A stretch of 53,647 nucleotides of DNA from an uncultured Planctomyces sp. Its GTDB lineage: Bacteria > Planctomycetota > Planctomycetia > Planctomycetales > Planctomycetaceae. Positions 8,067-16,377 of the stretch are shown here, piece after piece. Position numbers and translations under genes: made by a program. The notes beneath the pieces were generated by a model. The model ran no database searches and had not been told where the DNA came from. It saw only the letters and a list, made by a program, of their open reading frames with translations. Location: the NCBI GenBank assembly GCA_937904325.1, contig CALGTK010000278.1, forward strand, positions 1 through 53,647, given 5' to 3'. How positions within the stretch are numbered: the stretch's first letter is position 1; the number at the start of each line of letters is the position of its first letter.

Positions 8067-10568
8067 ATGGGTCGATTAGTGAAAGCGTTTTCTAACAATG
8101 GTGATCAAGCAGGTTCGAAGCCGGATGAAGCACAATTTTTGCGCGAAGCGGGTGCGTTAGCTGTTCGAATCCAACAGGAATTGCAGGTCGAGGCCGACGA
8201 GTCTGCTCATAGTACGGGGTCTTCGGCGGAGCAAGACAGTGCAGACCACCAGGCAGAGTCTAAGGGGACTGTCGCTTTGAATTCATCCGGCAGTCAACTG
8301 GGTCGCGATGTCTATTCCGAGCTTGACGGAGAGTGGGCTCGGTTTGGCAGCTCACCAGAAGCTGAAGGAGTGAATCCTGACGTGCTTCGAATATTCAATG
8401 GGCCGAAGGATGCTTCGTTGCCAGAAGCATTGGAAACGACTGAGTCGAATAGCAATGCCGAAGCGATTCGCAGAGAACTGGTGGAAGAGCTGGTTCAGGA
8501 ACAGAGCCGTTGGACGGAGCGTCATGCCATGCAGGTGCGATCTATCGAGGAGCAAACGCGGCAGCTTGCGCAGGTTGATGCCGAGGTCAAACTTCGGGAG
8601 GATGAACTGGATCAGCGTGAGCGAGAACTCGATGTAAGGGCTCGCGAACTAGCGACGAAGGCCCCGACGGAAGTCCGCAGTGGCATTTCACGCGACAGGG
8701 AATTGACGCAAAAAGAAATGGATCGTCTCGCTTCCGAAGCGAGAGTCCATGCAGACCGGGCTTCTCAGTTTGAAGAGGAACTGATCGAAGTTCGGCGCGA
8801 ATATGCGGTCGAACTGGACAGCCTTAAGGGACAACTGAGTATTCATGATGATTCACGGGCCGACCGTGCGAAGTCTGTAATTGAAGAATGCGATCAGCGG
8901 ATGGCGGAGCTGACTGCTCAACGAGCGGCGTGGCAGGCGGAGCAGTCTAGCCGAAGAGAAGAGCTTGCCCTGGAGCGTCTTGAACAACGTGACGAGTATC
9001 GAAAACAAAGCGAAAAACTACAGGGTGAAGTGACTACGCAGCGCGAGGAGTTTGTAAAAGAGTGTGATGTGACGATCGTGCGTCTGGACGGAGAGCGTCG
9101 AGAATGGAACGAAAAATTTACGCGAGAACAGGATGAGCTGCTCGATTTGAAGCAAGTCGTGGAAAGTGAGGCCGAACGAGTTCGCGTTAATATTGCTCGT
9201 GAGAAATCAGAGTGGGCGACTCAGCAGGAGCACATGCGAGCGGCTCTTCGTCATGAGCAGGCGGGTGCACAGGAAGTTTTCAATGAGCGTATGTCAGACG
9301 CAGACAGGTTGATAGAAGAGCATACTGCGAACTTCGAGAACCTGACAAAGGAATTTGAATCGGAGCGCGCTGCCTGGTATCGCGAGCGCGGTCAGGAAGC
9401 GGCCATTCTTCAAGCGGAACGACGCGAGCTGGAAACCGAAGCGGATCGATTAAGAGCTGAGCGGAGCCTGGTCCAAGTCGAACGTCAGCAATTGGTCGGC
9501 GAACTCGAGCGACAACGTACTGAGCATGACGAAAGTCTGAGAGAATCGTGGCGGAGCCATCAGGCGTCTCTGCAGCAAGCTGAGCAGGAGTCGACGAATC
9601 GGCAACGCGTTCTGGCGGAGACGCTTCAGCAGCATAAGGATGAACTGGCAGCACGCATGCAGCACGCGGACCATGAGATTCGATCTGCTCGTGAACTATG
9701 TGCAAAACAGATCGCTCAGGACAAGGAACGCTTTTCGCAAACATGCGCGACTCACGAAGCCGAACTGGACCGGGCTCGTGCTGATCTCAACGTCCATCGG
9801 CAGCTGTTTGAAAGAGAGAAACTCGACTTCAACGACGAGATGTCTCGCAACAGGAAGCAGACCGAGCAGGACCGCAGCGTCATTCGAAACAGTCTCAGTC
9901 AAATGGATGCACAACTGCGCGTTGCCGCAACGAGTCTGTTGCCAGGGACGACGTCCGTAGAAGTATCGCACGAATTGTCGAATGTCCCAGTGTCATTATC
10001 TCAGACCACAGAGTCAGTTGAATGCGGGTCTGTTGAGTTGGAGATGGATGCTGTCAGCTCATCGGTGGATGGTGTTGCGTATACAGATGAGCCAGTAGAA
10101 GACCAATGGCAGACCAATGATCAAGAGGGTAGCGAAGAGTCAAAGTTTGAAGAACAGGGAGTTGTTGATGCTCAATTGGTTGCCTGGGAACCCGGCAAGA
10201 ATGCGACACTCGTCGAGAGTCCGTCTGGTGATCTGATCAGACGTTTTGATGCTCCGTCGGAAACCGGCGGCGTTTCTGGTTTGGAATACCGGCCTCGCAT
10301 TGGCAGTTATGGCGTACTTGCTCAGGCGGCTTCAGACGCTAATTCGGTAGAAGTTGTCCACGCCTTGGATGAACGCGAGTCTGAGTGGGTTGAGCCTGTT
10401 GATCATAGGGCTGATGAATTGCCCGTCGAGGTTGCTGCGGAGTCGCAGATTGAGGGGCGTCGTCAGGCGTTGGAAACGTACCGCTCAAAGCTCAGTAGTT
10501 TGCAGGATCAACTACGGCAACTTTCGGGACCATCAACTGACCAATCATCTCCGGATGAAACTGTTTAA
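8067..10568 (+). CDS. Large coiled-coil protein
   Basis: The start at 8067 gives 833 residues. The frame opens at 7908, but the first 53 codons look non-coding, and GGAAG lies upstream of 8067. Residues about 130-620 are almost continuously charged heptad-like sequence rich in Glu, Arg and Gln, typical of a very long alpha-helical coiled coil. This is followed by an acidic, less ordered tail and a short C-terminal helix. No signal peptide or membrane segment is visible, so it is probably cytoplasmic and structural. The HEAT-repeat gene begins 56 bases downstream and probably shares the transcript. A second protein of similar build is encoded at 40834-42741. I do not recognise a named family. 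Confidence 0.75.
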   Translation: MGRLVKAFSNNGDQAGSKPDEAQFLREAGALAVRIQQELQVEADESAHSTGSSAEQDSADHQAESKGTVALNSSGSQLGRDVYSELDGEWARFGSSPEAEGVNPDVLRIFNGPKDASLPEALETTESNSNAEAIRRELVEELVQEQSRWTERHAMQVRSIEEQTRQLAQVDAEVKLREDELDQRERELDVRARELATKAPTEVRSGISRDRELTQKEMDRLASEARVHADRASQFEEELIEVRREYAVELDSLKGQLSIHDDSRADRAKSVIEECDQRMAELTAQRAAWQAEQSSRREELALERLEQRDEYRKQSEKLQGEVTTQREEFVKECDVTIVRLDGERREWNEKFTREQDELLDLKQVVESEAERVRVNIAREKSEWATQQEHMRAALRHEQAGAQEVFNERMSDADRLIEEHTANFENLTKEFESERAAWYRERGQEAAILQAERRELETEADRLRAERSLVQVERQQLVGELERQRTEHDESLRESWRSHQASLQQAEQESTNRQRVLAETLQQHKDELAARMQHADHEIRSARELCAKQIAQDKERFSQTCATHEAELDRARADLNVHRQLFEREKLDFNDEMSRNRKQTEQDRSVIRNSLSQMDAQLRVAATSLLPGTTSVEVSHELSNVPVSLSQTTESVECGSVELEMDAVSSSVDGVAYTDEPVEDQWQTNDQEGSEESKFEEQGVVDAQLVAWEPGKNATLVESPSGDLIRRFDAPSETGGVSGLEYRPRIGSYGVLAQAASDANSVEVVHALDERESEWVEPVDHRADELPVEVAAESQIEGRRQALETYRSKLSSLQDQLRQLSGPSTDQSSPDETV

Positions 10569-10624
10569 TAGCCCTTCGTCGAAAAAACGACGGAAGTCAA
10601 TCGTCGAGATCAGGTGACGCAGAC

Positions 10625-12685
10625 ATGCATCGAATTTGGAACCTCACTTTGCTGGCAGTGGTGTGCGGCCTGCTTTTGTCGATGATAGCAGGAGCTGATT
10701 CATTTGATGCGTCTGTGAAAAATTTGTCAGAGCAACCTTCGTCCAGCAACACTATGACGAAGATCGACGACGCAACGGCACCAACAGTTGCCAGGGATGC
10801 GAACACAGACAGTCTGTCGAGTGCTATGGTTTTTGGCCTGACTGTTCCCGCGTGGATTCTCTGGCCGCTTGGTCTGGCCGAGTTGTGGCTTGTAGGATGG
10901 TTATGTGTCTGGTCCCTCGCACTTCTGGTAGCTCGACGGTTTTTGTTCAATATTGATGCATCGATGCGGAACATCAGGTTGGGCCGCATTCCGTTTTCTG
11001 ACGGAGTTCCGCTGACTCTCGCACACCTCACATTTGCGAGGGCCTTTGCTGGGCATCCGTGGGTTGCTGACCAATGGCTTGATGGGCATTCTTCGGCGAT
11101 CAACGACTGGCTGTCGAGCGGCGCTCGCGGCGTCGAGGTCGGAGATCGTGATCTTCTCGTGCGAGTCGACGGGCAGGCAATCGCTATCGCTGATTCGCTA
11201 ACGGTCCGAGCGATTCTTCCTGATTCGCCCTTTGTTCTGGCACTTCATGGCGATGGACGAAAATGGAACGAACAGGTGCTCAACATTGTCGTGCAGCAGT
11301 GCCTGCATGCAGAGCGTGGGCACCGATTGTTGTCGCATAAGACAATCCCAGTGATTCTTGATCGGAATTGTGTCGAGCGTCTCAGGGCCAGAGGGAGGTC
11401 TGCCGACAGTTTGTCTCACTGGTTGCAGGTTGTTCGAAATGAACTTTGTCGCATGCCAGGTGTCGCGGCAAACCTGGACGACGATTTGCTGCAGTGCCTT
11501 ATCAAAACGCGGCGAATTCTTCCGATTGCGGATCAGTGGAGTCAGACACCCTCCGGTTTTCAAGCTGCACTTCAGGCGGCTGTGAGTGTTGGCGACCTGC
11601 CATGTCTTCTCGTCTTTGATGATGAGGATACGGTTGCCGAGATGAAGTGCGTCGTTCGTGCGCGATCAACGAATTTGCCAGAGCCCCTGGCAGGAGATTC
11701 GACGCGAATTGTGCCGGTTGATCTAAGGTTGAGTGAGTTCAAGCCACGCCAAAGTACAAAAATTCTGTCGCCTTCATTTGATCCAGCGGCTGTGCCGCTG
11801 CTGATTCTGAATCTGGATGACTCGGTCGCGGATGTGCGATTGTCTGCCGCTCTGACACTTGGAGGATTAGGAGCAGTGGCCGCAGATTCGGTCGAGCGAC
11901 TCACATCCCTGCTGAACGATCCAGTTACTTCATGTCGTCAGGCCGCGGTCAACGCGCTGGGAGCAATAGGACCGGTTGCTGTTGAGACAACGCAGGCACT
12001 GGCGGAAGCCGCGAGAAAAGATCACCGGAAAGTCCGTGCGGCAGCCTGCAGAGCGTTAGGGGCAATCGGGCAGCCGAATGATGAAGTGTTGACTGCTCTT
12101 GTTGCAGCTTTGAGTGACAAAGATGTGGCTGTCAGGTGCCAGGCCACCCGTTCACTTGGAGGTTTTGGCATCGGACGATCAGACGTCGTGTCCGGGCTTA
12201 AAGGGGTACTGAGCGATGAAGCGGCCGATGTTCGAGGTCATGCCGTCGTGGCAATCGCTGCGATTCCGGAAGCCATCAATGATGCTGTGGCTGATCTAGT
12301 GAATGCGATTGCTGATCCGCTAGCGGAAGTCCGCCGCAAAGTCGTGGCAGCACTCGGAAATTCTCAAAGGTTTCGCGGTGCCATCGTACAGACGCTTGCC
12401 CATTCGCTCGCCGACCCGGATGCGGAAACTCGCCTGCGAGCTGCAGTTTCTTTGTCGGGATTCGGCAAGGAATCACGTGACGCGATTCCACAGCTTGTCA
12501 GGCTTGTGGGCGATTCAGTGGCAGAAGTTCGGCATGCTGGTGTCGAGGCATTGGACTCAATTTGCGTCCCGAGTCTAGAGTCGGTGTCTGCCCTGGAAGA
12601 GGCAACTCGCGACGTCGACGAACGTGTCCGATCAGCAGCGACGGCCGCTCTTGAACGAGCGATGCCTGCAGCCACAGCCGTGTAG
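10625..12685 (+). CDS. Membrane-anchored HEAT-repeat protein
   Basis: A 686-residue protein. It begins with a hydrophobic segment (residues 6-24, possibly a signal peptide) and has a strong membrane region at about 75-100. The middle part (about 130-370) has no recognisable family and no P-loop. From about residue 385 to the end are eight or more HEAT-like repeats of about 31-38 residues (recurrent patterns such as DVRLSAALTLGGLG and VRRKVVAALGN). HEAT arrays are usually protein-binding scaffolds. The ATG is preceded by AGGTGA at good spacing. It follows the coiled-coil gene by 56 bases, suggesting that the two act together, perhaps as a membrane-tethered scaffold. The function is unknown. 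Confidence 0.8.
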   Translation: MHRIWNLTLLAVVCGLLLSMIAGADSFDASVKNLSEQPSSSNTMTKIDDATAPTVARDANTDSLSSAMVFGLTVPAWILWPLGLAELWLVGWLCVWSLALLVARRFLFNIDASMRNIRLGRIPFSDGVPLTLAHLTFARAFAGHPWVADQWLDGHSSAINDWLSSGARGVEVGDRDLLVRVDGQAIAIADSLTVRAILPDSPFVLALHGDGRKWNEQVLNIVVQQCLHAERGHRLLSHKTIPVILDRNCVERLRARGRSADSLSHWLQVVRNELCRMPGVAANLDDDLLQCLIKTRRILPIADQWSQTPSGFQAALQAAVSVGDLPCLLVFDDEDTVAEMKCVVRARSTNLPEPLAGDSTRIVPVDLRLSEFKPRQSTKILSPSFDPAAVPLLILNLDDSVADVRLSAALTLGGLGAVAADSVERLTSLLNDPVTSCRQAAVNALGAIGPVAVETTQALAEAARKDHRKVRAAACRALGAIGQPNDEVLTALVAALSDKDVAVRCQATRSLGGFGIGRSDVVSGLKGVLSDEAADVRGHAVVAIAAIPEAINDAVADLVNAIADPLAEVRRKVVAALGNSQRFRGAIVQTLAHSLADPDAETRLRAAVSLSGFGKESRDAIPQLVRLVGDSVAEVRHAGVEALDSICVPSLESVSALEEATRDVDERVRSAATAALERAMPAATAV

Positions 12686-12716
12686 GTTTAAATCCGAATC
12701 TGGTAAGTATCTCCAC

Positions 12717-12728
12717 GATTGATCAATC
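12717..12728. promoter_or_regulatory. Perfect 12-base palindrome upstream of scpA
   Basis: GATTGATCAATC is a perfect palindrome in the 103-base gap between the HEAT gene and scpA. It has operator-like size and symmetry. No T-run follows, so termination is unlikely. No regulator is identifiable. Confidence 0.25.
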
Positions 12729-12788
12729 ACGTATCACGTTGAGAACTGATTTGCCGCTAGGATTCGCTAAATCTTTCGTTGTCACTTC

Positions 12789-13703
12789 ATGAAAATTCTG
12801 CGGCCACTCATGCAAATGTACCGGGTTGATCTCGATATTTTCAAAGGACCGTTGGACCTGCTTCTGTATCTGGTCCGGCGGGACGAACTTGATCCGCTCA
12901 ACCTGCCGCTTGCGAGGATTGTTCATGAGTTTGAGAAGTTTATCGATCTACTGGAGTTCATCGACCTGGAGATGATTGGCGACTTTGTGGTCATGGCCAG
13001 TACGCTGGCGGAGATCAAGAGTCGCGTTGTATTACCGGTTCCGGAAGAAGAGGAAGGGCCGGAAGGCGAGATCGTTGAAGACGATCCGAGTAGCGATCTG
13101 ATCAAGAGATTGCTTGAGTACCGAAAGTACAAGCAGGCAGCGTCCGCTTTGGAAGAGCACGCAGCTGAATGGCAGGAACGCTATCCGCGGATTTCCAGTG
13201 ATCGGCCGCGAGTTGGGAATGAACCTGCGGCTGATTTGATTAAAGAAGTCGAGTTGTGGGACCTTGTGAGCGCGATGGCTCGAGTTCTTGAGAAAAAGAT
13301 TCTCGAGCAGGAATCAAAGATTCGCGACGACGACACGCCGATGCACATTTACGTTGAGCGTGTGGGAACGCTAGTTCGAGAGAAAGAACGAGTCGCATTT
13401 ACGACCCTCTTTGACGATGCCAACCGCAAGAGTCAGATCGTTGGCGTCTTTCTTGCAATTCTCGAATTGCTCCGACACCACAGCTTTCGAGCTGAGCAGG
13501 ATGCTGACTTTGGCGAGATTTGGGTGATGCCGCCGTTGTCAGATGCATCACGGGACGAAGGGCGGATCGGCGACGACTCTTTTGGTGAGTCGTCTACCGA
13601 TTCTGCAAAGGACAGGAACTTGTCGGCGACAGAGCCCCCTGAAGTCGATGCCGGTTTCGTTGCAGATGGCGATGAGCCAGACGGCTCAGAAGGTCAGACG
13701 TAG
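12789..13703 (+). CDS. scpA: Segregation and condensation protein A (kleisin)
   Basis: The N-terminus carries the family signature YRVDLDIFKGPLDLLLYLV near residues 12-30, followed by the characteristic helix PLARIVHEFEKFIDLLE and MASTLAEIKSRVVLPV. ScpA is the kleisin that bridges the SMC ATPase heads and, with ScpB, forms bacterial condensin on the chromosome. The 304-residue length fits, with an acidic, variable C-terminal tail of about 55 residues. Three in-frame ATGs (12789, 12810, 12819) are possible starts and none has a strong ribosome site; homologues begin close to the YRV motif. No scpB or smc gene is adjacent. purE follows 111 bases downstream behind its own possible promoter. Confidence 0.93.
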   Translation: MKILRPLMQMYRVDLDIFKGPLDLLLYLVRRDELDPLNLPLARIVHEFEKFIDLLEFIDLEMIGDFVVMASTLAEIKSRVVLPVPEEEEGPEGEIVEDDPSSDLIKRLLEYRKYKQAASALEEHAAEWQERYPRISSDRPRVGNEPAADLIKEVELWDLVSAMARVLEKKILEQESKIRDDDTPMHIYVERVGTLVREKERVAFTTLFDDANRKSQIVGVFLAILELLRHHSFRAEQDADFGEIWVMPPLSDASRDEGRIGDDSFGESSTDSAKDRNLSATEPPEVDAGFVADGDEPDGSEGQT

Positions 13704-13747
13704 TCGTTCAGTCGAATAGAATTCCTGCGATGCTTGCTCAGCCTCAC

Positions 13748-13775
13748 TTGAACGCTGATTGGTACACCTTACAGT
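13748..13775 (+). promoter_or_regulatory. Possible sigma-70 promoter for purE-purK
   Basis: TTGAAC (13748-13753) and TACAGT (13770-13775) each match four of six consensus bases, 16 bases apart, about 39 bases upstream of the purE ATG. The placement is sensible, but the match is modest. Confidence 0.35.
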
Positions 13776-13814
13776 CTGCGTTTACGTTTCTAATACCGGT
13801 GTGTGGACTGAAGA

Positions 13815-14315
13815 ATGACTGAATCATCAAGTGAATCTCCCGTCGTCGGGGTCATTATGGGTAGCCGTTCTGACTGGGAAACCATGAAGAATGCAGCAGA
13901 CATGCTGGATCAGTTTGATGTCCCGCATGAATGCCGGGTCGTGTCGGCCCATCGCACGCCACAATGGATGGCAGAGTACGCAGAGTCAGCAGTCAAACGC
14001 GGGCTGAAAGTTATTATTGCCGGTGCCGGCGGAGCGGCTCATTTGCCAGGCATGGTCGCATCGCAGACCGTACTGCCTGTTCTGGGTGTGCCAGTTCAAA
14101 CTCAGGCACTTCAAGGACTGGATTCGCTTCTCTCAATCGTGCAAATGCCTGGTGGAATTCCTGTTGCGACGCTGGCGATTGGCACTGCCGGAGCAAAGAA
14201 TGCAGGGCTGCTGGCAGTCCGAATTCTTTCGACGGCCGACGATGACCTGCGTGCAGCGCTCGAAAAGTTTAACCAGGATCAGACTGAAATAATTCTCGCT
14301 GACTCACACCTATGA
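13815..14315 (+). CDS. purE: N5-carboxyaminoimidazole ribonucleotide mutase
   Basis: A 166-residue class I PurE. The core family motifs are present: [13 protein letters not shown] (about 12-24), VSAHRTP (about 43-49), and [16 protein letters not shown] (about 69-84). The enzyme moves the carboxyl group of N5-CAIR to C4 to make CAIR in de novo purine synthesis. It works directly after PurK, whose start codon overlaps this stop by four bases (ATGA), so the two are translationally coupled. Length is normal for the bacterial enzyme. Confidence 0.97.
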   Translation: MTESSSESPVVGVIMGSRSDWETMKNAADMLDQFDVPHECRVVSAHRTPQWMAEYAESAVKRGLKVIIAGAGGAAHLPGMVASQTVLPVLGVPVQTQALQGLDSLLSIVQMPGGIPVATLAIGTAGAKNAGLLAVRILSTADDDLRAALEKFNQDQTEIILADSHL

Positions 14316-15448
14316 CAAATCCAATTCTTCCAGGGGCCACTCTCGGTGTGCTCGGCAGCGGCCAACTCGGGCGGATGTTTGCGATTGCCGCCAGGCGTCT
14401 CGGATACCGCGTGCACGTTTATTCACCGGATGTGAGTACTCCGGCCGGTCAGGTTTCCGATCGAGAATTCTCGGCAGCGTACAATGATCTTGAGCAGCTT
14501 GCCGAATTTGCTCGTAGTGTGGATGTCGTCACGTTCGAGTTCGAAAATGTTCCGGCGGCAGCGACAGACTGCATCCAGAAGTATTGCCCGGTTCACCCTT
14601 CGAAAGATGTGTTGTCGGTCGCTCAAAACCGGATACGCGAAAAGTTGACATTGCGAGATGCTGGCCTCGCGGTCCCCAGGTTTTGTGAAGTGACAACGGC
14701 AGAGGAATTACGTGCCGCGGTTTTGGAACTGGGGGTACCCTCTGTCGTTAAAACAGCGTCGAGTGGTTACGACGGCAAGGGGCAGGCGGTGCTTCACAAC
14801 GTTGGTCAGGTAGAAGAAATATGGGCCGAATTAGCGACGAATCAGGCGATCCTTGAACAGTTCGTCGACTTTGATTGTGAGCTGTCTGTCGTTGGGGCGA
14901 GGAATTCACGAGGGGAAATTGTCCACTATGGACCGTTTCTTAATACGCATACCGATCACATCCTCGATGTTACAATATGCCCTTCCGGACTTGCTACGGA
15001 TGTAGACGCTCGTGCTATCGACGTGGCTCATCAGGTTTTTGATTGCTTAGATGTTGTCGGTGTGTTGTGTGTTGAATTGTTTGTCACAAAGGATGGCCAG
15101 ATTCTCATCAACGAGATCGCCCCTCGGCCGCACAATTCGGGGCATTTGACAATTGATGCACACAATACATGCCAGTTCGAACAACAAGTGCGTGCGATCT
15201 GTGGTCTGCCACTTGGAGATACAACACAGCACACGAATGCAGCGATGGCCAACATCCTTGGGGACGTGTGGAATGATGTGGATCCGAATTGGAGTGCGTT
15301 GCTGGCGACCGATGTGAAATTGCATCTTTATGGGAAAGTCGAGGCACGCCCAGGCCGCAAGATGGGACACATTACTGCATTCGGCAATTCAATAAATGAT
15401 GCTGACAGAGCTGTACGCGAAGCTCGCGACAGCCTGCTGAACAAATAA
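14312..15448 (+). CDS. purK: N5-carboxyaminoimidazole ribonucleotide synthetase
   Basis: A 378-residue ATP-grasp enzyme that carboxylates AIR with bicarbonate and ATP to give N5-CAIR. It has the N-terminal nucleotide-binding start [17 protein letters not shown], the motif VTFEFENVP, the ATP-grasp loop [14 protein letters not shown] (about 145-158), and the metal-binding region [18 protein letters not shown] (about 262-279). It overlaps purE by ATGA. No obvious terminator follows; 224 bases separate it from the basic HTH-like protein. Confidence 0.97.
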   Translation: MTNPILPGATLGVLGSGQLGRMFAIAARRLGYRVHVYSPDVSTPAGQVSDREFSAAYNDLEQLAEFARSVDVVTFEFENVPAAATDCIQKYCPVHPSKDVLSVAQNRIREKLTLRDAGLAVPRFCEVTTAEELRAAVLELGVPSVVKTASSGYDGKGQAVLHNVGQVEEIWAELATNQAILEQFVDFDCELSVVGARNSRGEIVHYGPFLNTHTDHILDVTICPSGLATDVDARAIDVAHQVFDCLDVVGVLCVELFVTKDGQILINEIAPRPHNSGHLTIDAHNTCQFEQQVRAICGLPLGDTTQHTNAAMANILGDVWNDVDPNWSALLATDVKLHLYGKVEARPGRKMGHITAFGNSINDADRAVREARDSLLNK

Positions 15449-15672
15449 CGTGTAAGTTTGTTCGCGTAGTTCCGGTTTTGTACCCAGCGATTGCTGTAAG
15501 TTGCTCGAAGCAGGTAGGAAATATCGCCTCAGTACATCAAACACGTTTGTGTTTGGGTAGGTACTTCGATAAGTATGCCGCCACTGGACGGGCTTCCCTG
15601 ATACTGATAGTTGTTGATCGCCCCGATTTATTGCGGGCGGCGGAGATTTCGATTCTTACGGAGTGTGAAGTA

Positions 15673-16260
15673 ATGGCGAAAAAAGGTGTGAAGCGCGACG
15701 GCAGCAAGAGTCAATCGATTCGTGATTATCTGAAATCGAATCCCGGAGCAAACTCAAAGACTGTTAAGGATGATCTTGCAAAGACCGGCCTGAGTGTTTC
15801 GGAAGGACTTGTGAATAAGGTCAAGTATTCAAAGCCTGCTGGTAAGAAAACAGGTGGACGGAAAGCGACTACCCGTAAGACGGCAGCGCCGAAGCAACAG
15901 GCAACTCGCCGCGGTCGGCCAGCCACGGGCGGCGTCAACATGAGCGACGCGATTCGTGATTTTATTACAGCGAATCCTATTGCCACGCGTCCAGAGATTC
16001 GAGACACGCTGCAGGCCCAGGGAGTTCCAGTATCGAACTCTTTGGTCAATGCTGTGTTCATGAAAGTCAAGAAGGGTGGCGGGAAGTCGGTCAGACGTAG
16101 ACCGGGACGTCCGAAAGCTGAAAAACCAGTAGCTGCACCCGCATCGTCCGGGGGCAATATGTCTGCAGCTGAACTGATCAACGCAAAACAACTGGTTGAT
16201 CAACTCGGTGGCATCGACAAGGTACGCGATGCTCTTTCTTTGCTGGAGCAACTTCAGTAG
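15673..16260 (+). CDS. Small basic protein with two HTH-like repeats and AT-hook-like linkers
   Basis: The start at 15673 (195 residues) is preferred over the open frame back to 15478, because GGAG lies nine bases upstream and the protein composition changes sharply here. Residues about 13-49 and about 91-131 are an internal duplication: SIRDYLKSNPGANSKTVKDDL...VSEGLVNKVKY versus AIRDFITANPIATRPEIRDTL...VSNSLVNAVFM. Each looks like a winged or HTH-type helical domain. The linkers are very basic and carry GRP cores (RRGRPATGG and RRPGRPKAE), as in AT-hooks that bind minor grooves. The C-terminus is an acidic/neutral helix (ELINAKQLVDQLGGIDKVRDAL) that may mediate self-association. The likely role is a nucleoid-associated or regulatory DNA-binding protein. 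A strong terminator follows. Confidence 0.8.
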   Translation: MAKKGVKRDGSKSQSIRDYLKSNPGANSKTVKDDLAKTGLSVSEGLVNKVKYSKPAGKKTGGRKATTRKTAAPKQQATRRGRPATGGVNMSDAIRDFITANPIATRPEIRDTLQAQGVPVSNSLVNAVFMKVKKGGGKSVRRRPGRPKAEKPVAAPASSGGNMSAAELINAKQLVDQLGGIDKVRDALSLLEQLQ

Positions 16261-16291
16261 TCGGAAGGAATGACAGACATCGGAAACGAAG

Positions 16292-16328
16292 AGGGCTGGT
16301 AGTTTTATACTGCCAGCCCTTTTAATTT
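16292..16328 (+). terminator. Rho-independent terminator
   Basis: AGGGCTGGTAG (16292-16302) and CTGCCAGCCCT (16310-16320) form an 11-bp stem with one wobble pair and a 7-base loop, followed by a T-rich stretch. It lies 31 bases after the stop of the HTH-like protein and ends that transcript. The opposite strand lacks a good T-run. Confidence 0.9.
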
Positions 16329-16377
16329 ACCGGATCGATTTTGAGCGGCAGATTTGAGTGGGGCGTTTTGGATACCA

